Below are positions 22,654 through 31,596 of a DNA stretch of 64,000 nucleotides, piece by piece. The notes under the pieces were generated by a model, which did not search any database, was not told the DNA's origin, and saw only the letters and a program-made list of their open reading frames with translations. Positions within the stretch are counted from its first letter, which is position 1. The number at the start of each line of letters is the position of its first letter. Source of the DNA: Chitinophaga niabensis (GTDB taxonomy: Bacteria > Bacteroidota > Bacteroidia > Chitinophagales > Chitinophagaceae); assembly GCA_017849435.1 (NCBI GenBank), contig JAFIGY010000002.1, positions 496,001 to 560,000 on the forward strand, given 5' to 3'. A program made the position numbers and the translations under genes.

Positions 22654-23670
22654 ATGAAGTCTTTGGAACAGTGCGCCCGTGAGCGCATCCTTATTATTGA
22701 CGGTGCTATGGGCACCATGATCCAGCGCTATAAACTCCAGGAATCCGATTACAGAGGGGAACGTTTTAAAACCTATCACACGGATGTGAAAGGCAATAGT
22801 GATTTGCTGTCGCTTACCCGGCCCCAGGTCATTGAAGCCATTCACAGGGAGTACCTGGAAGCCGGAGCGGATATCATTGAAACGAATACTTTCAGCAGCA
22901 CTACTATTGCGCAGGCGGACTATGATATGCAGGGGCTGGCCGTGGAGATGAACATCGCTTCCGTAACGATCGCCAGGCGGGCTGCGGATGACTACACCCG
23001 CCGCAACCCGGAAAAACCGCGCTTCGTAGCCGGGGCCATCGGTCCGCTCAACAAAACGCTGTCCATTTCCCCGGACGTGAACAATCCCGGCTTCCGCTCG
23101 GTGACTTTCGATGAAGTAGTGACGGCCTATTATGAGCAGGTTAAAGCGCTCACCGAAGCAGGGGCTGACATCCTGCTGATCGAAACGATCTTCGATACGC
23201 TGAATTGCAAGGCGGCCATCTTTGCCATCAAAAAATATTTCCGCGATGCCGGCAGGAAAGAATTGCCGGTCATGATCTCCGGCACTATCACGGATGCATC
23301 CGGCAGAACATTGAGCGGACAAACGCTGGAAGCTTTCTATATTTCCGTGATGCACGCCAAACCCTTCTCCATCGGGTTGAACTGCGCACTGGGAGGGAAT
23401 CAGATGAGGCCCTACATAGAAGAGCTTTCACAGATCGCCAACTGTTATGTCAGCTGCTATCCGAATGCCGGTTTGCCCAACACTTTCGGAGAATATGATG
23501 AACAGCCGCATGAAACGGCGCATATCCTGGAAGACTTCGCTAAGGAAGGCTTCGTCAACATCGTGGGGGGCTGTTGCGGTACAACTCCGGATCACATCCG
23601 CCATATTGCAGAACATGTAAAGCACATTGCGCCGCGCCCTTTGCCGGTGACAGAAACCGTATTGGCATAA
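22654..23670 (+). CDS. metH: Methionine synthase, homocysteine-binding subunit (split MetH)
   Basis: Corresponds to the N-terminal domain of cobalamin-dependent methionine synthase, which binds and activates homocysteine through zinc. 338 residues. Zinc ligands Cys244 (GLNCALGG), Cys307 and Cys308 (GGCCGTT) are present, at almost the same positions as in E. coli MetH. Also seen: [14 protein letters not shown] and [13 protein letters not shown]. The gene stops here and the remaining domains are encoded by the next gene, 27 bases downstream. Both must work together; it is split, not broken, since both ends are clean. Confidence 0.94.
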   Translation: MKSLEQCARERILIIDGAMGTMIQRYKLQESDYRGERFKTYHTDVKGNSDLLSLTRPQVIEAIHREYLEAGADIIETNTFSSTTIAQADYDMQGLAVEMNIASVTIARRAADDYTRRNPEKPRFVAGAIGPLNKTLSISPDVNNPGFRSVTFDEVVTAYYEQVKALTEAGADILLIETIFDTLNCKAAIFAIKKYFRDAGRKELPVMISGTITDASGRTLSGQTLEAFYISVMHAKPFSIGLNCALGGNQMRPYIEELSQIANCYVSCYPNAGLPNTFGEYDEQPHETAHILEDFAKEGFVNIVGGCCGTTPDHIRHIAEHVKHIAPRPLPVTETVLA

Positions 23671-23697
23671 TATCGCACAGCACTGGAGGAACAAAGC

Positions 23698-26406
23698 ATG
23701 AACAATACACATACGATCAAACCATATTTACGTTTAAGCGGCCTGGAGCCGCTGGTAGTAAGGCCCGAAACCAACTTTATCAACGTTGGGGAACGAACCA
23801 ACGTAACAGGATCCAAGAAATTTGCAAGGCTCATACGGGAAGGCCTGTACGAAGATGCCCTCTCAGTAGCACGCCAGCAGGTAGAGAGCGGCGCACAGAT
23901 CCTTGATGTGAACATGGACGATGCGCTGCTGGACGGCGAGAAGGCCATGACCACCTTCCTGAACCTGCTGGCATCGGAACCGGATATTTCCCGGGTGCCG
24001 GTGATGATAGATTCCAGCAAGTTCAGCGTTATAGAAGCCGGTCTGAAATGCCTGCAGGGTAAGTGCATCGTGAATTCCATCAGCCTGAAAGAAGGCGAGG
24101 AGAAGTTCATAGAGCAGGCCATCATCTGCCAAAGCTACGGCGCCTCTGTGGTGGTAATGGCCTTTGATGAAAACGGGCAGGCGGACACGCTGCAAAAGCG
24201 GGTGGACTTTTGCCACCGGGCCTACAAGATCCTTGTTGATAAAGTAGGATATAATCCACAGGACATCATTTTCGACCCGAACATATTCGCCATTGCTACT
24301 GGTATTGAAGAACACAATAACTATGCAGTGGAATTCATTGAAGCCTGCCGTCAGATCAAACAGCTGATGCCGCTGGCCAAGATCAGCGGAGGCGTTAGTA
24401 ACGTTTCTTTCTCTTTCCGCGGCAATGACGCCGTGCGGGAGGCCATGCACTCCGTTTTCCTGCTGCATGCTATCAAAGCGGGTATGGATATGGGCATTGT
24501 GAACGCGGGGATGATCCAGATTTACGATGAGATCGAACCGCAGCTGCGGGAGCTCTGCGAGGATGCGATCCTCAACCGTCGTCCGGATGCCACGGAGCGC
24601 CTGATCGCTTTTGCGGAAACGGTAAAAGCAAAAGGAAAAACAACGGAGAAAGACGAAACATGGCGGAAAGGAACGGTGGAAGAAAGACTCAGCCATGCGC
24701 TTGTGAACGGGATCACCGATTATATCGAATCAGATACGGAAGAAGCCCGTCAGAAATATGACCGCCCGCTCGAAGTGATCGAAGGTCCTCTGATGGACGG
24801 CATGAATGTGGTGGGAGACCTTTTCGGAAGTGGAAAGATGTTCCTGCCACAGGTGGTGAAAAGCGCGCGGGTGATGAAAAAATCCGTGGCCGTGCTTACA
24901 CCTTTCATCGAGGAGGAAAAGGCGCAGCTGGTGGCGAAGAATGGGGGACAGATCAAGTCTGCCGGCAAAATACTGTTAGCTACCGTTAAAGGAGATGTGC
25001 ACGATATCGGAAAGAATATTGTGGGAGTAGTGCTCGGGTGCAATGGGTACGATATTATCGACCTTGGCGTGATGGTGCCGGCAGAGAAGATACTGCAAAC
25101 AGCGCGTGAACAGGAGGTGGATATCATTGGCCTGAGCGGTCTCATTACACCCAGTCTGGATGAGATGGTGCATATCGCCCGGGAATTGAAACGTCAGCAA
25201 TTTGACATTCCTTTACTGATCGGCGGCGCTACCACTTCCCGTACGCACACCGCGGTGAAGATCGCGCCGGAGTACGCAAATGGCGTAGTGCATGTGCAGG
25301 ATGCTTCCCGTAGCGTAACCGTTACCGGCAACCTGTTGAACAAAGCCCTCAACAAGAATTTCCTTCGGGATGTGAAAGAAGAATATGAGAAGCTGAATGA
25401 AGCTTTCCGCAATAAAAGGCCGATCAAGCAATACCTTCCGCTGGCCGAAACCCGGCAGAACAAGGTGCCGATCGATTGGAATGCTTTCCAGCCCGTGAAG
25501 CCTGCCTTCCTCGGAACAAAAACGTTCAATGGATATGATCTGGCGGAGATCGCGCAGTATATCGACTGGCAACCGTTTTTTATTTCATGGGAACTGCACG
25601 GTAAATTCCCGCAGATACTGGAAGATGAGGTAGTAGGAAAGGAGGCCACCCGGCTCTTTAATGATGCCCAGGCCATGTTGAAAAAGATCATCGAAGAAAA
25701 ATGGCTGACGGCAAGAGCTGTGATCGGAATATTCCCGGCCAACTCCAATGCTGCGGATACGGTGACGGTGACCTCCACAAACGGCGCACAGGTGCCGCTG
25801 GAATTCCTCCGCCAGCAGATCAAAAAAGCACCCGGTCAACCCAATATCAGTCTGGCTGACTTCATTGCGCCCGCCACCACCGGCAGGCAGGACTATATCG
25901 GTGGTTTTGCGGTGACCGCGGGGGAAGGGATCGAAAAATGGCTGGATGAGTTCAAAAAAGAGCACGACGATTATAGCAGTATCATGCTGAAGGCCCTCGC
26001 CGACCGCCTCGCCGAAGCTTTCACGGAACTCATGCACGAACGCGTCAGGAAAGAATTCTGGGGCTATGCCTCCAGCGAACACCTGAGCAACGAGGCACTT
26101 ATCCGGGAAGAATACCTGGGTATCCGCCCCGCTCCCGGCTATCCCGCCTGCCCGGAGCATACGGAGAAGTACAAGCTCTTCGATCTGTTGAGTGCTACGG
26201 ACGCCACCGGCATTACCCTGACGGAATCCCTGGCCATGTACCCCACCGCAAGCGTCAGCGGCTGGTACTTCGCCCATCCGGAATCCAAATACTTTGGTCT
26301 CGGCAAGATCGAAAAAGACCAGGTGGAAGATTACGCGCAGCGTAAAGGCTGGACGATCGAAGAAGCGGAGAAATGGCTTCGCCCGAGCCTCGAATATGAC
26401 ATGTAA
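23698..26406 (+). CDS. metH: Methionine synthase, pterin/cobalamin/activation subunit (split MetH)
   Basis: Holds the other three modules of cobalamin-dependent methionine synthase in 902 residues. The pterin-binding domain (about 20-290) begins [20 protein letters not shown] and contains [11 protein letters not shown]. The B12-binding module (about 325-560) has the cap helices and the DxHxxG motif D433-H435-G438 whose His ligates cobalt, plus [13 protein letters not shown]. The C-terminal activation (AdoMet-binding) domain has [16 protein letters not shown] and [18 protein letters not shown]. Methyl transfer from methyltetrahydrofolate to homocysteine requires the preceding gene product. The large subunit is complete for reactivation. 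Confidence 0.95.
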   Translation: MNNTHTIKPYLRLSGLEPLVVRPETNFINVGERTNVTGSKKFARLIREGLYEDALSVARQQVESGAQILDVNMDDALLDGEKAMTTFLNLLASEPDISRVPVMIDSSKFSVIEAGLKCLQGKCIVNSISLKEGEEKFIEQAIICQSYGASVVVMAFDENGQADTLQKRVDFCHRAYKILVDKVGYNPQDIIFDPNIFAIATGIEEHNNYAVEFIEACRQIKQLMPLAKISGGVSNVSFSFRGNDAVREAMHSVFLLHAIKAGMDMGIVNAGMIQIYDEIEPQLRELCEDAILNRRPDATERLIAFAETVKAKGKTTEKDETWRKGTVEERLSHALVNGITDYIESDTEEARQKYDRPLEVIEGPLMDGMNVVGDLFGSGKMFLPQVVKSARVMKKSVAVLTPFIEEEKAQLVAKNGGQIKSAGKILLATVKGDVHDIGKNIVGVVLGCNGYDIIDLGVMVPAEKILQTAREQEVDIIGLSGLITPSLDEMVHIARELKRQQFDIPLLIGGATTSRTHTAVKIAPEYANGVVHVQDASRSVTVTGNLLNKALNKNFLRDVKEEYEKLNEAFRNKRPIKQYLPLAETRQNKVPIDWNAFQPVKPAFLGTKTFNGYDLAEIAQYIDWQPFFISWELHGKFPQILEDEVVGKEATRLFNDAQAMLKKIIEEKWLTARAVIGIFPANSNAADTVTVTSTNGAQVPLEFLRQQIKKAPGQPNISLADFIAPATTGRQDYIGGFAVTAGEGIEKWLDEFKKEHDDYSSIMLKALADRLAEAFTELMHERVRKEFWGYASSEHLSNEALIREEYLGIRPAPGYPACPEHTEKYKLFDLLSATDATGITLTESLAMYPTASVSGWYFAHPESKYFGLGKIEKDQVEDYAQRKGWTIEEAEKWLRPSLEYDM

Positions 26407-26417
26407 TAAACGAACGT

Positions 26418-26951
26418 TTATTTAACCGGTACAGATGCCAGAAAAGCACCGTCTTTGTAAAAACTGATCTTTTGCAGGTCCGGAGAACGGGATATTTTGA
26501 ACACCCACGCCCCGGTGGAAGTATAAGTCTCCTTCTGTGCCCCATTGGTAATAGATACATTCAGCGCCAGCTCCGAAGGATGGCTCCCGGAATTCTCCGG
26601 CAGATGCCGGAAGCTCAGCAGGTGGATCGCCTTTCTTTCATATGAAACAGGCGTGGTGACCGCTACCATGATCTCCTTTGAAAAATCCACCGTATCCTGA
26701 ACCTCCATTACCTTGCCAAATCCGAAAACGCTGTCGCACTCCTGCTTTGACGTGAAAACCCAGCAAGCCACACTGTCTTTCTGATGGAGCGTGTTCTTCA
26801 CGAAATACCCGGAAGTGATCTCTTTGCCATTGAAAACAAGGGAATCCGCAGACTTGGCTGTTGTAGCGGAATCAGCGGATGGATGCCTGGAGGGACCACT
26901 GCCGCAGGCTGCAAAAAATACGGTGGCGCCGGCGAGGATGACTTTTTTCAT
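26418..26951 (-). CDS. Hypothetical lipoprotein
   Basis: 177-residue predicted lipoprotein with signal MKKVILAGATVFFAAC (Cys16 lipidation), then a Ser/Ala-rich linker and a beta-rich body with no motif that I recognise (GYFVKNTLHQKDSVACWVF, IMVAVTTPVSYERKAIHLL). The ATG at 26951 is chosen because the signal begins there; the upstream frame runs into the divergent VOC gene. Probably periplasmic, anchored to a membrane. Single gene, convergent with metH. Confidence 0.7.
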   Translation of the reverse strand: MKKVILAGATVFFAACGSGPSRHPSADSATTAKSADSLVFNGKEITSGYFVKNTLHQKDSVACWVFTSKQECDSVFGFGKVMEVQDTVDFSKEIMVAVTTPVSYERKAIHLLSFRHLPENSGSHPSELALNVSITNGAQKETYTSTGAWVFKISRSPDLQKISFYKDGAFLASVPVK

Positions 26952-27001
26952 GGGTGCAGATTTTAGAGGAAGTTGATATAACGAATATAGATCAAACCGG
27001 C

Positions 27002-27009
27002 TATATTTG
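27002..27009 (+). promoter_or_regulatory. -7 element (TATATTTG) for the VOC gene
   Basis: Exact TAnnTTTG, 17 bases before the VOC start codon; no clear TTTG at the expected distance. Confidence 0.45.
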
Positions 27010-27026
27010 AGCGCAAAGGAAATGTT

Positions 27027-27410
27027 ATGGATCAACAGATTGAAAAAAGAAAACCTTTCGATGGACTGGATACGTTTATCCTTCGCGTAACGGATGTAGC
27101 AGGCACCGGCCGCTGGTATAAAGAAGTATTGGGCCTGGAGGAGATCTGGACGGATATGGAAACAGGGCTTATCGTGCTGGACTCCGGCAACACTATCAGT
27201 CTCACCCTTTGGAAAACAGATCAGGCACCGACCGTTAACAATAATATAACCCCTTTCCCCATTTTCAAATCGTCAGACATTCTGCAATCCCATGCTATGC
27301 TGCAATCAGCCGGCGCCAGGGTTTCGGAGATTAAGGAAGACGCGTTTGTCAGAAGTTTTGTGTTTTATGATCCGGAAGGAAACCAGCTTGAAGCCTGCCA
27401 GGTAAAATAG
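27027..27410 (+). CDS. VOC (glyoxalase/bleomycin-resistance) family protein
   Basis: 127-residue single-domain protein of the vicinal oxygen chelate superfamily: FILRVTDVAGTGRWYKEVLG, ISLTLWKT, and FYDPEGNQLEACQV, where the late Glu (NQLE) is a usual metal ligand. Two beta-alpha-beta-beta-beta halves are evident. Members include glyoxalase I, dioxygenases and drug-binding proteins; the substrate cannot be read from sequence. The usual early His ligand is not obvious, so metal binding may be altered. Divergent from the lipoprotein gene. Confidence 0.8.
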   Translation: MDQQIEKRKPFDGLDTFILRVTDVAGTGRWYKEVLGLEEIWTDMETGLIVLDSGNTISLTLWKTDQAPTVNNNITPFPIFKSSDILQSHAMLQSAGARVSEIKEDAFVRSFVFYDPEGNQLEACQVK

Positions 27411-27462
27411 ATGATGTATTCTTATTACGGGAAAACACGCAGCATTTTGCGTACATCTACGC

Positions 27463-27493
27463 TTGTGCTACCCTCTGAAGGGTAGTACTTTTG
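27463..27493 (+). promoter_or_regulatory. Intergenic promoter with an inverted repeat in its spacer
   Basis: TTG (27463-27465), 20-base spacer, TACTTTTG (27486-27493). The spacer holds a CTACCCT-ctga-AGGGTAG inverted repeat (27468-27485), and a second one (GCGTA/TACGC, 27449-27462) abuts the -33 box, suggesting regulated transcription. Confidence 0.55.
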
Positions 27494-27497
27494 GGGT

Positions 27498-27619
27498 ATG
27501 CTTGAAGAATGCATGTAACCCCAAAAAAGAGTCTCTCAAAGTTAGAAGTTAAGGTACACTGCTTGTTAACCCCAGTTACAGTTGTTAGCAGGGACGCACG
27601 GCGCCTCCCTGCTTTTTTT
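27498..27619 (+). ncRNA. Candidate small RNA of about 120 nt
   Basis: Runs from the predicted start after the 27463 promoter to a strong terminator at 27587-27619, between the VOC gene and ispG. No ORF longer than six codons on the plus strand. An upstream stem can form from TGGGGT...ACCCCA with inner ATGC/GCAT, though part of it overlaps the promoter. It could instead be the 3' part of the VOC transcript, but its own promoter argues for an independent RNA. Confidence 0.45.
27587..27619 (+). terminator. Terminator of the candidate small RNA
   Basis: 8-bp perfect stem AGCAGGGA/TCCCTGCT with an 11-base loop, then seven Ts. The T-run overlaps the last bases of ispG on the other strand. Confidence 0.8.
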
Positions 27620-29606
27620 ATTTTACATCCACCCACATTCCGTTATCCCGGATAAGGTTGATCAGCTCTGCTACTGCTACGTCGCTGTTAAGACCGCGTT
27701 TCACAACTTCCTTGCCACGATAAAGCGTAATTTTCCCCACCCCGCTGCCTACATAACCGAAGTCGGCATCCGCCATTTCTCCCGGTCCGTTCACGATGCA
27801 CCCCATGATGGCTATTTTCACACCTTTCAGGTGATGAGTAACGGCACGGATGCGTGCAGTGGTCTCCTGCAGGTCAAACAGCGTACGGCCGCAGGAAGGG
27901 CAGGAGATATATTCTGTTTTGGAGATCCGGGTACGAGTGGCCTGCAGGATGCCGAAGGCGATGTTATTGATGAGCGCTATTGGTTCAGTTACAACTCCGG
28001 GCTGCCGGGTAACGGCCAGGTCAGGTTGCGCCTTCAGCCAGAGCCCGTCCCCGAACCCGTCCAGCAGCAATGCGCCGGTTTCGGTGGCGTAATGGATCAG
28101 GTCTTCGTCTGGTGTATTATGACCGCTGTTACAGAGAATAATAACGGGAGCGGATATACGTTTTTCCATGATCTCTATCATCGCTCTTCTTACAGTGGCC
28201 ATGGCATGTGCCGAGGTGGAATACAGGACCGGTACTACATCGCCGGATTGTTGCAGGGCTTCGAGGAAGGTTGTGAGATCCGGATTTCCCGGCTCGTCTG
28301 CGGAAGCGGCTACGAAATTGATCTTTGCAAGACGTCCTTCTGCGCGCGCAGCGAGATAGGTGCGTACATCCGCATACGGGAAATGTTTTTCCTTATCGGC
28401 AGTATGGAGCCAGGTATGATATTGTACGATCACTTTGAGTGTACCGGGTAAGGCAAAGTCAGGCACATGATTGCCGGTGAAGATATAGTCTGCCGCGGCA
28501 TCGCCGATATTCCATTTGTCGGTCACCGCATCATAAGTATAGCCAATGCCCCGGAGGTCTGCCGGAGAGATATGCGGCAGATGGCTCAGATCGGCTATTA
28601 CCACGGGCACCTGTTTACCGCCGATGTTATCTATGGCGATCGTTTCTCTTCGCTGGTAATTGAAAGGTGAGTAGGGAAGCTTTTGTTCATCCTGCAGGGG
28701 CTGGATGGGAGGATGAGAAATGCGATGCGTATAGCGCTTCACCAGGTCGCGGCACACCGGCAGCTCAAATTCAGGATCTTCCGTGAGGGAAACCCGGATA
28801 GTATCTCCTACGCCATCTTCGAGCAATGTGCCGATACCGATGGCGGATTTGATACGCCCGTCTTCCCCGTCGCCCGCTTCTGTTACGCCCAGGTGGAGGG
28901 GATAGCAATGGCCGAGTTCCTGTTGCATGGTTTGCACCAACAGCCGGTACGCCTGTACCATTACCTGGGGGTTGCTGGCCTTCATACTCAGCACGATGTT
29001 CCTGTAATGGAGGTCTTCCGCGATGCGCAGGAATTCCATCGCGCTTTCCACCATGCCCATGGGCGTGTCCCCATAGCGGCTCATGATACGGTCGCTGAGG
29101 GAGCCGTGGTTGGTGCCGATGCGCATGGCTGTGCCGTATTCCTTGCAGATATTCACCAGCGGCGTGAAACGTTCCCGGATGCGGTCAATTTCTTCCTGGT
29201 ATGCTGCATCTGTATATTCCAGCAGTTCAAACTTCTTCTTATCCACGTAGTTGCCGGGGTTGATCCGCACCTTCTCCACAATGCGGGCGGCTATTTCCGC
29301 AGCATTGGGCGTGAAATGGATATCGGCCACCAAAGGGGTGGTATAACCGCGCTTGCGTAACTCATTCTTGATCGGCAGCAGGTTTTCTGCCTCGTTTTTG
29401 CTGGGAGCGGTAATCCTTACCAGTTCCGCCCCTGCTTCGATGCAGCGGATGGCCTGTTCCACCGTACCTTTTGTATCCATTGTATCCGTGGTGGTCATGG
29501 TTTGGATACGGATGGGATGGAAATTGCCGATCGTAAGGTCTCCAACTTTGGCTTCCAGGGTGGCCAGGCGTTTATATTGCGTCAGCGAATGACAATAAAA
29601 TAGCAT
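27618..29606 (-). CDS. ispG: 4-hydroxy-3-methylbut-2-enyl diphosphate synthase, long form
   Basis: Iron-sulphur enzyme of the MEP isoprenoid pathway, converting MEcPP to HMBPP. 662 residues: the three-domain type with a central insert between the TIM barrel and the Fe-S domain, found in Bacteroidota, Chlamydiae and plants (the E. coli form has about 370). TIM barrel: VGDLTIGNFHPIRIQTMTTTDT, RINPGNYVD, MRIGTNHGSLSDRI. Insert about 300-540. C-terminal 4Fe-4S ligands are in SCPSCGRTLFDL and IAIMGCIVNGPGEM. Single gene with a -7 box upstream. Confidence 0.96.
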   Translation of the reverse strand: MLFYCHSLTQYKRLATLEAKVGDLTIGNFHPIRIQTMTTTDTMDTKGTVEQAIRCIEAGAELVRITAPSKNEAENLLPIKNELRKRGYTTPLVADIHFTPNAAEIAARIVEKVRINPGNYVDKKKFELLEYTDAAYQEEIDRIRERFTPLVNICKEYGTAMRIGTNHGSLSDRIMSRYGDTPMGMVESAMEFLRIAEDLHYRNIVLSMKASNPQVMVQAYRLLVQTMQQELGHCYPLHLGVTEAGDGEDGRIKSAIGIGTLLEDGVGDTIRVSLTEDPEFELPVCRDLVKRYTHRISHPPIQPLQDEQKLPYSPFNYQRRETIAIDNIGGKQVPVVIADLSHLPHISPADLRGIGYTYDAVTDKWNIGDAAADYIFTGNHVPDFALPGTLKVIVQYHTWLHTADKEKHFPYADVRTYLAARAEGRLAKINFVAASADEPGNPDLTTFLEALQQSGDVVPVLYSTSAHAMATVRRAMIEIMEKRISAPVIILCNSGHNTPDEDLIHYATETGALLLDGFGDGLWLKAQPDLAVTRQPGVVTEPIALINNIAFGILQATRTRISKTEYISCPSCGRTLFDLQETTARIRAVTHHLKGVKIAIMGCIVNGPGEMADADFGYVGSGVGKITLYRGKEVVKRGLNSDVAVAELINLIRDNGMWVDVK

Positions 29607-29628
29607 GTTGATGAATATGAATACAAAG

Positions 29629-29636
29629 CAAAATTA
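29629..29636 (-). promoter_or_regulatory. -7 element (TAATTTTG) for ispG
   Basis: Exact TAnnTTTG on the minus strand, 22 bases before the start codon. Confidence 0.45.
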
Positions 29637-29805
29637 GGAAAAATAAACCCCTGTTTCCTGCATTCATTTTCGCGGGGGCCATTCCGGCGTTTTATTATTT
29701 TTTATGAGCGGTAAAGAACTGGCACCATAAATGCCTAGTTTTAACGATGAAATTTGTTTGTGACCAAATTGATGACCACTAATAGTATGCAGAAGAATTA
29801 AGATT

Positions 29806-30660
29806 GTGAATAGCATACCCTATCAACAATTGCCATTAAGCGGACAGTTCACCGTGTTTGAAGTGGAGGATTTCCACACCGAACTGGCTGGACTGCCACA
29901 CCGGCATCATGATTATCAGATCATATGGTTCACCCGTGCAAGTGGGGAGCATATAGTGGATTTTGTGACGTACGATCTGATGGACAATACCCTTTTCCTT
30001 TTACGCCCCGGGCAGGTGCATCAGCTTCCCCAATCCGGTATTTATGGCTTCAGTGTCACCTTTACGGAAAAATTTTATTTCAGTAATAAACACGACCGGG
30101 AGGCATTATACGATTTTACCACTTTATTTGATGATTCGCAGGAATATGCGCCGATCAGCGTCAGTCGTACTACCGCAGCCGGTTTCGTGATGCTGATCAC
30201 GCTGATGAAGCAGGAGCTTTCCGTGCAGCTGGAGGGAAGCAGCAGCAGTATTATCAAGCATTTGCTGAACGCATTCCTGCTGCTTGCCGAACGGGAGAAG
30301 AAACATAACATCGCAAATGCACCGGCATTGCATCATCATGATAACCGCATTATTCAGCTGCGGCGACTGGTAGAGAAGAATTTTCGCAAAGAGCACCTGG
30401 CGACCTTTTATGCGCAACATTTTGCGCTTACGGCCAAACGACTGAACGAGATCACCCGCGAAGCGATTGGTAAAACAGTAACGGATATGGTGCATGCGCG
30501 GCTGATACTGGAAGCCAAGCGGCAGCTGGCTTTCAGCCACAGGAGTGTAAAGGAGATCTGTTATGAACTGGGGTTCGAGGACCCGGCTTATTTCAGTCGT
30601 TTTTTCAGACATCATACCAATTCCTCGCCCCATGAATTCCGCGAAACTATGTTCAAATAA
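29806..30660 (+). CDS. AraC-family transcriptional regulator
   Basis: 284-residue regulator. The N-terminal cupin-like sensing domain is recognised by LPHRHHDYQIIWFTRASGEH and LLRPGQVHQLP, with clustered histidines. The C-terminal AraC DNA-binding domain (about 185-284) has two helix-turn-helix units: LATFYAQHFALTAKRLNEITRE and SVKEICYELGFEDPAYFSRFFRHHTNSSPHEFR. The GTG at 29806 is taken as start because no in-frame ATG precedes the cupin region; this is somewhat uncertain. The gene is alone and its targets are not evident. Confidence 0.88.
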   Translation: MNSIPYQQLPLSGQFTVFEVEDFHTELAGLPHRHHDYQIIWFTRASGEHIVDFVTYDLMDNTLFLLRPGQVHQLPQSGIYGFSVTFTEKFYFSNKHDREALYDFTTLFDDSQEYAPISVSRTTAAGFVMLITLMKQELSVQLEGSSSSIIKHLLNAFLLLAEREKKHNIANAPALHHHDNRIIQLRRLVEKNFRKEHLATFYAQHFALTAKRLNEITREAIGKTVTDMVHARLILEAKRQLAFSHRSVKEICYELGFEDPAYFSRFFRHHTNSSPHEFRETMFK

Positions 30661-30750
30661 TACCAGCTATTCGGCCCTTTGTCCAAACACCGGGGCTAAA
30701 TGAAAAGTAATTTTACATACTGTTTTCTTAAACGGAACCCATGTTTTATG

Positions 30751-30774
30751 ACGCGTTTGACGGAACGCGTTTTT
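30751..30774 (+). terminator. Terminator after the AraC-family gene
   Basis: 7-bp stem ACGCGTT/AACGCGT, 6-base loop, then TTTT; 90 bases past the stop. Confidence 0.6.
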
Positions 30775-30793
30775 CATTTGGTAAGGAAAGTGA

Positions 30794-30824
30794 AGGGCCG
30801 GTCTCAGCATATGAGACCGGCCCT
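30794..30824. terminator. GC-rich hairpin between convergent units
   Basis: 12-bp perfect stem AGGGCCGGTCTC/GAGACCGGCCCT with 7-base loop, without a T-run on either side. It lies just past the batC-like stop and may block read-through. Confidence 0.45.
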
Positions 30825-30846
30825 CAATATTTGTTGTAACGTGTAA

Positions 30847-31596
30847 TTACCAGTCCTTTTCCACCATGCCAGGGCTTGCTTTCACCTTTTTCATCTTGTC
30901 TTCCTGCAATTTCTTTTCCTGTTGTGCGAGCGCCTGCAGCAAGCGTTTGGCTTCATCCGGCGTCAGCTTACTGGGTTTAGGCTGCGGTTGCTGGTCTTTA
31001 TCCTGATCTTTTTTCTGATCCTGTTTTTGCTGATCGTTCTTTTTGTCCTGGTCTTTTTTCTGATCCTCTTTCTTGTCTTTATCTTTTTGTTTGTCGTTCT
31101 TCTTATCCTGATCTTTCTTATTATCATTACCGCCGCCCTGTTGCTGTTGTTGTTTCAGCATCGCCTGGGCATACGCGAGATTATAGCGGGCCTGTTCATC
31201 AGCGGGATTGGCCTTCAGGGCAGCTTTGTAACTCTTGATACTCTCTTCCCATTTTTTATCTTCCATGAAAGTATTGCCGATGTTATAGTTCGCATCGCCC
31301 TTGATGGCGTTGGCGCCTTCTACTTTCAGCGCACTGGAATATTGCTGGCGGGCTGCGTCGTACCTTTTCTGTTCGTAGTAAGAGTTGCCGAGGTTGTAAT
31401 TCCCTTCCACTGACTTGCCGTTCCGCTCCAGCGCTTTCTTGTAGCTGGCCTCTGCGTCTGTATATTGCTGCTTCCTGTACAGGTCGTTGCCCTGGCGGAT
31501 CAGTTTGTTCGTGCCTTCCTGTGCAGATGCAGGAGTGGTGGCAAACAGCAGGGCTGTTATAACGGCAACGGCTATATGAAAATGATGCTGTTTCAT
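30847..31596 (-). CDS. batC: TPR protein of the Bat (aerotolerance) cluster, BatC-like
   Basis: 249-residue secreted or periplasmic protein: signal peptide 1-25 (ending TTPASAQ), TPR repeats at about 27-150 (LIRQGNDLYRKQQYTDAEAS, YNLGNSYYEQKRYDAAR, YNIGNTFMEDKKWEESI), then a highly charged low-complexity stretch (149-208) of Lys, Asp and Gln, and a C-terminal helix. BatC-type proteins sit beside VWA proteins BatA/BatB in Bacteroidota and are linked to oxygen tolerance or envelope integrity. Its ATG overlaps the batB stop by four bases (ATGA), implying coupled translation. Confidence 0.8.
   Translation of the reverse strand: MKQHHFHIAVAVITALLFATTPASAQEGTNKLIRQGNDLYRKQQYTDAEASYKKALERNGKSVEGNYNLGNSYYEQKRYDAARQQYSSALKVEGANAIKGDANYNIGNTFMEDKKWEESIKSYKAALKANPADEQARYNLAYAQAMLKQQQQQGGGNDNKKDQDKKNDKQKDKDKKEDQKKDQDKKNDQQKQDQKKDQDKDQQPQPKPSKLTPDEAKRLLQALAQQEKKLQEDKMKKVKASPGMVEKDW
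30973..31152 (-). repeat. Lys/Asp/Gln low-complexity repeat in the BatC-like gene
   Basis: About 60 codons of irregular KKDQDKKND-like repeats, codons mainly AAA/AAG/GAT/CAG. Likely an unstructured linker and prone to length variation. Confidence 0.7.
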
